DNA from: JBDTVS01 sp040007095
Lineage (GTDB): Bacteria; Acidobacteriota; Vicinamibacteria; Vicinamibacterales; CAVVIG01
Assembly: GCA_040007095.1 (NCBI GenBank)
Contig: JBDTVS010000208.1
Span: 1-12,392, forward strand
Direction of reading: 5' to 3'
DNA length: 12,392 bases
Under the pieces are notes generated by a model, which was not told where the DNA came from, did not search any database, and was given only the letters and a program-made list of their open reading frames with translations. Below, in pieces: positions 7,093 through 12,392 of this stretch. The translations under genes were made by a program, and so were the position numbers. Numbering within the stretch: position 1 is the stretch's first letter; each line of letters begins with the position of its first letter.

Positions 7093-7408
7093 CTACCTGC
7101 GCCACATTCTGGTCGAGGCCGACTACCTGGTCGCGCGCAGCGACGGGTTGTCGTATGACGATTTCGCCGCCGATGAAACGCTACGTCGCGCGTTTGTAAG
7201 AAGCCTGGAGATCATCGGCGAAGCCGCGAAACATGTCTCGGAGGACTTCCGAACGCAGCACCCCACGGTGGAGTGGCGGGCCATGGCGGGCATGCGAGAC
7301 CGCTTGATTCACGACTACTTTGGCGTCGACTTCGAACTCGTCTGGGACGTCCTGCACAGGCACATCCCTGAACTCCGAACGCAGATCGCTGCCATTCTCG
7401 GGTCCTGA
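7073..7408 (+). CDS. hepT: HepT-like HEPN ribonuclease toxin (DUF86 family)
   Basis: The 111-residue HEPN protein has the toxin motif RX4HXY intact: R75, H80 and Y82 in MRDRLIHDYFGVD. In studied HepT proteins R and H form the RNase active site and the tyrosine is the residue AMPylated by MntA. Other family marks are RDYLRHILVEADY at the start, then RRAFVRSLEIIGEAAKHVS in the centre, and VWDVLHRHIPEL at the end. Length is standard. ATG 7073 lies inside the end of mntA (20-base overlap); CGGAAG (7061-7066) is a weak ribosome site six bases upstream. The arrangement, antitoxin first and toxin overlapping, and the intact motifs argue for a working toxin-antitoxin pair. It may stabilise the island or act in phage defence; this is inference. 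Confidence 0.88.
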   Translation: MSFESRDYLRHILVEADYLVARSDGLSYDDFAADETLRRAFVRSLEIIGEAAKHVSEDFRTQHPTVEWRAMAGMRDRLIHDYFGVDFELVWDVLHRHIPELRTQIAAILGS

Positions 7409-7697
7409 CAGGCGCCTGCGCAGTGGGCATCGTTCGAAGATCGAAGACGCCGCCTGGTTTGTCAGCCTTGTCAAACTTTCGCCCGAGTGGACGCCGATGA
7501 CGCCTGATCCGAACGCCGCCATAGCGCTGAGGCGTCGGCTGTTGAAAAACGTGATCAACGCGCTCACCGATAGGCTGAAGAGCCCCTCGGAAAACCCTGT
7601 TCAGCACGAACTTCGGTCAGCCGACGTCCTTCCTAGACCGCGTCGCGCGATTGTCGGCGTCAAGTTGAACCTGGGCATGAAAGCCGGTAACGAAAAG
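7409..7697. other. Region between convergent hepT and kinase genes, no gene seen
   Basis: Directly after the hepT stop stands the perfect 10-bp palindrome CAGGCGCCTG (7409-7418). A plus-strand open frame crosses the region and runs on antisense through the kinase gene; it has no ribosome site and is not believed. No clear T-tract terminator for either convergent gene is visible. The right boundary of the island should lie in this region or at the kinase end, but no second copy of the tRNA core was found. Confidence 0.35.
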
Positions 7698-10313
7698 CTA
7701 CTTAGGCAGATCGATGAGGACAATGTCAGAGTTCTCTCGCGAACGATCGAAGACGATGGCCCGTCCGTCAGGCGTAATATCGAACGTCGCCAGCGAGCCC
7801 TGATTGCCGAGCCGCGTCAGCTGGCGCGGGGTGTTGGTGGCAAAATCGACCAGCCAGAAATCCAGCGATGGAATGAACGGCAAGTACACCAGGCCCGTTC
7901 CATCAGGCAGGAAGCGATAGCCGCCGGGGCGGGCTCGCACCGGCGGCAGCACGACAGGAGTGGCATCGGGTCGCACGCCAAGAAGTTCGACCTGCCCGGT
8001 AAAAAACCTGCCGGCGTACACAATCAGGTTTCCATCCGGCGACCAGACAGGATTGACGGCCTGACCGGCGACGAGCCGTACGGGCACACCACTGTCCACG
8101 TGGACTTTGAACAATCCAGGCCCCTGCGCGTCACGGCCGCCGGTCACGATCCAAGCGCCATCCGGCGACCAATCCGCGGTGCCCTGGCCGGCCGCTCCTT
8201 GGATCTCGAGGGCTGCGGCCAATGTTCGTGAGCTCCGGCCGTCGACCGATACGATTTGCAGATGCCGCTTCCCGTCGTGTCTGACGACGATGGCGACACG
8301 GCTTCCGTCCGGCGAGATCGCGGGCGGCTCGGACAGCGGCTCGTCTGCGCCTCTCTGGACTTCGGATGCTTGTCCGTCCTGCGCGCGCCACAGACCATCG
8401 CCTGTCCCAACGGCGGACAGATAGAACAATGATGCGCCGCGAAAGCGCGGAGCCAGCGCGCGCGCCGTCGGCAGCGGATACGGGTGCGCGTCGCGATCCT
8501 CGGCCTGACGATCGAGCAGCGGCACGCGCCACAGGCTTGCGCTGGGGTTGGCGACGGTCGCGACCACGCGCCGGCCGTCACGACTCGCCGACACGGACGT
8601 ATATTGCCCGAGCCCCGAACTCACCCGGCGCCTGACCTTCCGCTCGACCTCGAGCGCCCACAGCCAGGGGCCCGATCGGTCCTCCGCGCGCGCCACGTAG
8701 AGCAGCGTCCTCGCGTCCAGAGGCGCCAGGAAATTCACGGCGGTGCCGCGCTCGGTCAGGCGTTCCAGCGATTGTCCTGAGGGTCGAATGCGCCACACGT
8801 CCATCGCGTCCGTCGGATCCAGTCCACTTGCGAAGTAGATCCACTGACCGTCTGATGACCACACAGGATTGTGGTTGTGCACGCCCTTTTGCACCAGCAC
8901 TTGGCGGGCGTCTGCACCCGCGCGATCTGCAACAAACAGGGGGTCGCCGTCCTCGTTCTTGAAATATGTGAGGCGCGTGCCGTCTGCAGACCAGGAGGGA
9001 GCAGTGGCGCCCTTGTCCAGAAAGGCGCGTGGGGTGCCGCCCATCAGGGGCATGATCATCTGCGCCATCGACGGCCCGGTGTCGGGGCTGAACCAGATTT
9101 CCGCGCCGTCGCCAGTAAAGCCAAACTTTCGAAAGGTCGCCCCGATGGGTTGCAGCCCAGGGATATCCGCCGTGAGATTGCGAAAGTACCCGGTTCCCAC
9201 CTGGCTCAGCCAGATATCGAACTGCCCATCGCGGTCGGCGAGAAAGGCCACGAACTTCCCGTCTGGCGAGATTTCGGCCCCACCCTCGGTGCCTTCCCAA
9301 TTCGTGAAGCGCGTGAATTGAGCATTGGCGAGCGGGGTTTCAAGAGCAGGCGACGGGCTCCGAGCCAGCCATGCCGCCGCGGCGGTCATGAGGCTCAGGA
9401 CGACGACGGCGAACCCCAACGCAGTGCGCCAGCGCCGCGGCGTCGCCACGACGGCCGCCGGTGCCGCAGTCGCGCTTGTATCCGTCAGGACGTCCAGGCC
9501 GAACGCGAGATCGCGCGCCGACTGAAACCGCGTCTCTGGCGTCTTCTCGAGACAGCGGGCGACGATTCGCGCGAGCGGCACCGAGATGTCCGTCGAGAGC
9601 GGAGGATCCTCTCTCAGAACCGCTGCCATCGTCTCCGCCGCAGTCTCACGCGCAAACGCAGGACGGCCAACGAGCATCTCGTAGAGGATTGCCCCGACGC
9701 TGAAGAGGTCTGACCGGGCGTCCACCGCTTCGCCGCGGACCTGCTCCGGCGACATGTAACCTGCCGTGCCGAGCACGATGCCGGCGTTGGTTTCGGTAGC
9801 GAACGCCGAGTGTCCGGTGCCGTCGTCGTTCGGACGCGTCAGCTTGGCGATGCCGAAGTCCAGGATCTTAATCCGGCCGTCGCTCGTGACAAACAGGTTC
9901 TCGGGCTTGACGTCGCGGTGGACGATGTGTCTGTCGTGCGCAGCGGCGAGGCCTTCCGCAATCTGCCGAGCGTAGTCGACGGCTTTACGCCACGGCAAGG
10001 CACCGCTGCGCAACCGGCTGGGAAGCGATTCTCCTTCGAGTAGTTCGGAGACGATGTAGGGCACGCCGGCATCGATGCCCGCATCGTAGACGGCCAGGAT
10101 ATTGGGGTGATTGAGCTGGCCGGCCGCGCGCGCTTCCAACTCGAAGCGACGCACACGGCTCATATCCGACGCGTAGGTTTCGGGAAGCAGCTTGATCGCC
10201 ACCTCACGGCCGAGACGGTGATCGCGCGCGCGGTAGACCTCACCCATGCCGCCAGCACCGAGCCATCCGACGATTTCATACGGACCGATGTGAGTGCCTT
10301 TGGCGATCGGCAT
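7698..10313 (-). CDS. Membrane-anchored Ser/Thr protein kinase with PD40/WD40-like propeller
   Basis: This 871-residue protein has an N-terminal PknB-type kinase: glycine loop LGAGGMGEVYRA (18-29), ATP lysine K41 in VAIKLL, catalytic loop HRDVKPEN (132-139), DFG (152-154) and SPE (188-190), all intact. A single transmembrane helix follows at about 298-317 (ALGFAVVVLSLMTAAAAWLA), preceded by an arginine cluster. Residues ~330-871 carry at least eight TolB/PD40-like repeats with the signature SPDG (for example ISPDGKFVAFLAD, WSSDGQWIYFAS, WSPDGNLIVYAGR), predicted to fold as an extracytoplasmic beta-propeller. The kinase would lie inside and the propeller outside, suggesting a sensor for a ligand or envelope state. 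The build is frequent in Acidobacteria. The start MPIAKGTHIGPYEIVGWLG is typical though without a clear ribosome site. It is divergent from the FG-GAP gene across 235 bases. Confidence 0.93.
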   Translation of the reverse strand: MPIAKGTHIGPYEIVGWLGAGGMGEVYRARDHRLGREVAIKLLPETYASDMSRVRRFELEARAAGQLNHPNILAVYDAGIDAGVPYIVSELLEGESLPSRLRSGALPWRKAVDYARQIAEGLAAAHDRHIVHRDVKPENLFVTSDGRIKILDFGIAKLTRPNDDGTGHSAFATETNAGIVLGTAGYMSPEQVRGEAVDARSDLFSVGAILYEMLVGRPAFARETAAETMAAVLREDPPLSTDISVPLARIVARCLEKTPETRFQSARDLAFGLDVLTDTSATAAPAAVVATPRRWRTALGFAVVVLSLMTAAAAWLARSPSPALETPLANAQFTRFTNWEGTEGGAEISPDGKFVAFLADRDGQFDIWLSQVGTGYFRNLTADIPGLQPIGATFRKFGFTGDGAEIWFSPDTGPSMAQMIMPLMGGTPRAFLDKGATAPSWSADGTRLTYFKNEDGDPLFVADRAGADARQVLVQKGVHNHNPVWSSDGQWIYFASGLDPTDAMDVWRIRPSGQSLERLTERGTAVNFLAPLDARTLLYVARAEDRSGPWLWALEVERKVRRRVSSGLGQYTSVSASRDGRRVVATVANPSASLWRVPLLDRQAEDRDAHPYPLPTARALAPRFRGASLFYLSAVGTGDGLWRAQDGQASEVQRGADEPLSEPPAISPDGSRVAIVVRHDGKRHLQIVSVDGRSSRTLAAALEIQGAAGQGTADWSPDGAWIVTGGRDAQGPGLFKVHVDSGVPVRLVAGQAVNPVWSPDGNLIVYAGRFFTGQVELLGVRPDATPVVLPPVRARPGGYRFLPDGTGLVYLPFIPSLDFWLVDFATNTPRQLTRLGNQGSLATFDITPDGRAIVFDRSRENSDIVLIDLPK

Positions 10314-10357
10314 GGGAACGCGATGGATGACGTCGCTCCGGCAGAATCAGGGTGAAC

Positions 10358-10370
10358 GGCGCGAAGCGCC
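10358..10370. repeat. Short perfect hairpin in the kinase / FG-GAP divergent promoter region
   Basis: GGCGC, loop GAA, GCGCC gives a 5-bp GC stem about 45 bases upstream of the kinase start, in its probable leader (minus strand), and about 180 bases before the FG-GAP gene. It could be a leader structure or a small protein-binding site. Too short to be sure. Confidence 0.25.
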
Positions 10371-10382
10371 TTTCCACGGCAG

Positions 10383-10401
10383 CCTGCGAAAAACCTGCGA
10401 A
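10383..10401. repeat. Tandem direct repeat CCTGCGAA in the divergent intergenic region
   Basis: Two exact copies of CCTGCGAA (10383-10390 and 10394-10401) start 11 bases apart, about one helical turn, so both would face the same side of the DNA. Such phased repeats are typical binding sites for OmpR-like regulators, but none is encoded here. They lie 70-88 bases before the kinase start and about 150 bases before the FG-GAP gene, and could serve either. Confidence 0.35.
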
Positions 10402-10548
10402 GTTCCTGAACAGCCCTTGGGACTCGTCTGCGCCCGCTCGATATCCTACCTCACGAAATCGAGCCCGGCCACCGCGTCCGCCAAGGCGAGCTGATTCCCG
10501 CCCGAAAACGGAGCACGACAAGAAGATCGCCAAGCAAGGGAGTATCCG

Positions 10549-12063
10549 ATGACAACGTATGCACGCGACATTCTCTGGGTCAGCCCAACGCACGAGATCG
10601 AGGTCTGGTCGCTGTACGGGATGAAAGTCGCCACCCGGCGAAAAATTGTTGACGCGAATGGCCAGGTTGCGGTGATCGGGCCGCCGTGGAGCATTGTCGG
10701 GACCGGCGACTTCAACAGCGACGGCCAGACCGACATCCTGTGGCACAACGCCCAGACCGGCCACATCCAGGTCTGGTTGTTAGACGGCACACGGCTCGCC
10801 GATCGGCCGGAGATTACGTCCGCGAATGGCCAGGTTGCAGCGATCGGGCCACCGTGGAGTATTGTCGGAACCGGCGACTTCAGCGGCGACGGCAAGACCG
10901 ACATCCTGTGGCACAACGCCCAGACCGGCCACATCCAGGTCTGGTTGTTAGACGGCACACGGATCGCCGGTCGACAGGATATTACCTCCGAGAATGGCCA
11001 GGATGCGGCGGTCGGACCACCGTGGCGTATCGTGGGGGCCGGCGACTTCAACGGCAACGGCACCAGCGACATCGTCTGGTACAACGATCAGACTGGCCAC
11101 GTTCAGGTGTGGCTGCTGGACCATACGAAGGTCACTGGTCGGCCGGAGATTGTCGACGAAAACGGTCAGGCGGTACCGATTACGTCGTGGAGCATCATCG
11201 GTATCGGTGATTTCAACGGCGACGGCAAGAGCGACATCCTCTGGCACGACAAGAATCCAAATAGCCCTCAGGTGCAGGCCTGGTGGCTGAACGGCACAAA
11301 GATCGCCCTCCGGCCGATGATTCGCGACGAACGCGACCAGGTGATCGGCGCGCCAGCGCCATGGACCTTCGTCGGCACCGGGCTGTTCTCCACTGTGCCG
11401 TCCCGGCTTCAGTTCCGCCTCCGTGTGTTCGATGAGTACGATTCAAATGACGAGGCCTGGCAGGGGGCAAGCGATGAGACCTACCTGAGCGCGGTCGGGT
11501 TGGATTCCGGCGCCGTCGTGGCAGGTCCAGATGGGAAGCCCCAGGCGGAGCCGATCCACGTAGGGCAGATCGGGCCATTGAAAGACATTCGCGGCTCCTG
11601 GGGAGCCAATCCGTACGTCCTGATGGAATTCGACCTAAGACGGCCCAGTAGCTGGCCGCGCTCCTTCAATGTCACCCTTCTCCTCGTCGAATGGGACAAC
11701 GAAGACGTCGCAAAGGTATTCGCGAAACTCCACGCCCAGGTCGGCGAGGAAGTCAGGCAGGCCGCCGTCACAGCCGCAACAGGCGCCGTTGTCGGGGCCT
11801 TGGCCGGATCTGTTGTCGTCCCTCCCATCGGGACCGCGATCGGGGCTGCGGTGGGCGCACTGGCCAGTTTGGCGTACGACGAGATCATCGCGGCGATCGA
11901 AGAAGGCCTGGAAAACGACGTGTTGGCGCCCGTGGCTTTGACTCTTGACGTCGCCGATCCTGAACGGATCCGCGAACACCCGCTGGTCGACAAGCCGCTC
12001 ACCCTCGACTACAGAAGCAAGGGCGCGCACTATGGGTTTGAGTACGACTGGCACCTCATCTAG
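10549..12063 (+). CDS. FG-GAP/VCBS repeat protein with a glycine-zipper-containing C-terminal domain
   Basis: The protein has 504 residues. Residues 1-279 hold five related ~56-residue blades: a partial first one, then units beginning GDFNSDGQTD (53), GDFSGDGKTD (109), GDFNGNGTSD (165) and GDFNGDGKSD (220). These are calcium-binding FG-GAP/VCBS loops, each followed by a DILWHN..TGHIQVWLLDGT-like strand set. Residues 280-504 form a different domain starting LRVFDEYDSNDEAWQGASDE; its hydrophobic, glycine/alanine-rich stretch (about 407-448, including GAVVGALAGS and GTAIGAAVGALA) is flanked by charged helices. I see no signal peptide or membrane anchor at the N-terminus, so export, if any, uses another route. 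The start is supported by AAGGGAG (10536-10542) six bases upstream. Ligand binding or cell-surface attachment is likely from the repeats; the C-terminal function is unknown. Confidence 0.85.
   Translation: MTTYARDILWVSPTHEIEVWSLYGMKVATRRKIVDANGQVAVIGPPWSIVGTGDFNSDGQTDILWHNAQTGHIQVWLLDGTRLADRPEITSANGQVAAIGPPWSIVGTGDFSGDGKTDILWHNAQTGHIQVWLLDGTRIAGRQDITSENGQDAAVGPPWRIVGAGDFNGNGTSDIVWYNDQTGHVQVWLLDHTKVTGRPEIVDENGQAVPITSWSIIGIGDFNGDGKSDILWHDKNPNSPQVQAWWLNGTKIALRPMIRDERDQVIGAPAPWTFVGTGLFSTVPSRLQFRLRVFDEYDSNDEAWQGASDETYLSAVGLDSGAVVAGPDGKPQAEPIHVGQIGPLKDIRGSWGANPYVLMEFDLRRPSSWPRSFNVTLLLVEWDNEDVAKVFAKLHAQVGEEVRQAAVTAATGAVVGALAGSVVVPPIGTAIGAAVGALASLAYDEIIAAIEEGLENDVLAPVALTLDVADPERIREHPLVDKPLTLDYRSKGAHYGFEYDWHLI
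10727..10794 (+). repeat. 68-bp exact tandem copy within the FG-GAP gene, first copy
   Basis: This stretch is identical to 10895-10962, exactly 168 bases (56 codons) downstream, so the coding period equals one propeller blade. Third codon positions are also identical, which points to recent duplication or gene conversion, while the other blades have diverged. Confidence 0.9.
10895..10962 (+). repeat. 68-bp exact tandem copy within the FG-GAP gene, second copy
   Basis: This is the second copy of the identical 68-base stretch at 10727-10794. It encodes the part from TDILWHN to LLDGTR of the third blade. The next blade (from 11041) is clearly diverged at the DNA level. Confidence 0.9.
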
Positions 12064-12182
12064 AGGGGAGCCGATGCCGGGTCTGTCGAGGACGTGCATT
12101 CACTCGAGACGGTGAGATGCCGCATTCGGCGCGGAGTGGGCAGGCGTCGCCGCCGCTGACTCAGGACTGCAACGACGAGCTT

Positions 12183-12213
12183 GACCGTGCCCGGTCGAAG
12201 ACGGGGCACGGTC
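12183..12213. terminator. Strong hairpin after the FG-GAP gene, candidate transcript end
   Basis: GACCGTGCCC (12183-12192) and GGGCACGGTC (12204-12213) form a perfect 10-bp stem with an 11-base loop, 120 bases after the stop. No T tract follows on either strand, so it is not a canonical intrinsic terminator. In high-GC bacteria such stems can still end or protect transcripts. Confidence 0.45.
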
Positions 12214-12318
12214 GGCTTCGATGCGCGCGCGGAGACCATTGCCGTCAATACAGTTGCCATCCATGCGGAGGACGAGGAACGGGACGAATCAGCAGTCCCT
12301 TCAACGAGACGGTCAGGG

Positions 12319-12351
12319 TTTACCAAGCTGGCCTAAACAGCCCGTGGTAAA
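12319..12351. repeat. Nested stem-loop near the right edge
   Basis: TTTACCA (12319-12325) pairs with TGGTAAA (12345-12351). Inside, GCTG (12327-12330) pairs with CAGC (12338-12341) around a GCCTAAA loop. It could be a regulator-binding site, an RNA structure, or part of a leader for a gene outside the window. Not assignable. Confidence 0.3.
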
Positions 12352-12392
12352 AGTCCGTCTGCATTCGGCGAACGCTGCATCCCGCTTCCCAC

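Larger units (their letters stand above)
12064..12392. other. End of window, no convincing gene
   Basis: The only open frames (minus 12060-12326, plus 12117-12350) are short, lack ribosome sites and resemble nothing known. The region holds the two hairpins listed separately and a 10-base direct repeat GCATTCGGCG (12122-12131 and 12361-12370). Confidence 0.4.

Noticed and set aside
7320..8231. Large plus-strand open frame over the hepT end and antisense to the kinase
   Set aside because: It overlaps two well-supported genes, lacks a ribosome site and resembles no family; high GC makes such shadow frames common.
8871..9713. Plus-strand open frame antisense to the kinase propeller
   Set aside because: It is an arginine-rich shadow of the kinase gene with no recognisable protein features.
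10549..11250. CRISPR-like repetition
   Set aside because: The repeats are 168 bases apart, in frame, and encode FG-GAP blades; there are no short repeat-spacer units.

Overview
The window is GC-rich bacterial DNA. A membrane-anchored Ser/Thr kinase fused to PD40/WD40-like propeller repeats, a tetratricopeptide-type LuxR regulator without an ATPase domain, GTG starts and an ACCACAAAG-type intergenic inverted repeat together suggest an Acidobacteriota-like chromosome (for example Vicinamibacteria). This is inference from gene style. No rRNA or other taxonomic marker is present.

Left part (1-5113), all on the + strand. A LuxR-type regulator (179-1882) sits just downstream of a perfect 10+10 bp inverted repeat and ends before a candidate intrinsic terminator (1972-1992). 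Then come an exported single-domain cupin (2098-2598), an intergenic inverted repeat (2635-2705), and a tightly coupled pair: a PIG-L/LmbE-family zinc deacetylase (2781-3599) and a group II PLP-dependent decarboxylase (3596-5113) sharing an ATGA stop/start overlap. The pair probably acts successively or jointly on an N-acylated amine or amino-acid-derived substrate; the substrate cannot be read from the sequence.

Middle part (5121-7408): a decayed mobile/defence island. It opens with the 3' part of a tRNA-Asp(GTC)-like gene (5121-5167), a classic integrase attachment site. It is followed by the C-terminal end of a tyrosine recombinase (- strand), an internal, frameshifted fragment of an IS21-type IstA transposase (+ strand), and the start of a small basic protein (- strand). 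These pieces abut almost base to base. Beyond them lie two HEPN-type modules: a solitary AbiU2-like HEPN protein (5778-6452) and a complete MntA-HepT (nucleotidyltransferase antitoxin / HEPN RNase toxin) pair (6775-7408).

Right part (7698-12063): a divergent pair. The kinase-propeller sensor (7698-10313, - strand) and a cytosolic-looking FG-GAP/VCBS repeat protein (10549-12063, + strand) share a 235 bp intergenic region. The FG-GAP protein has five related blades, no signal peptide, and a C-terminal domain with a glycine-zipper-like hydrophobic stretch. The last 329 bases hold two hairpins and no convincing gene.
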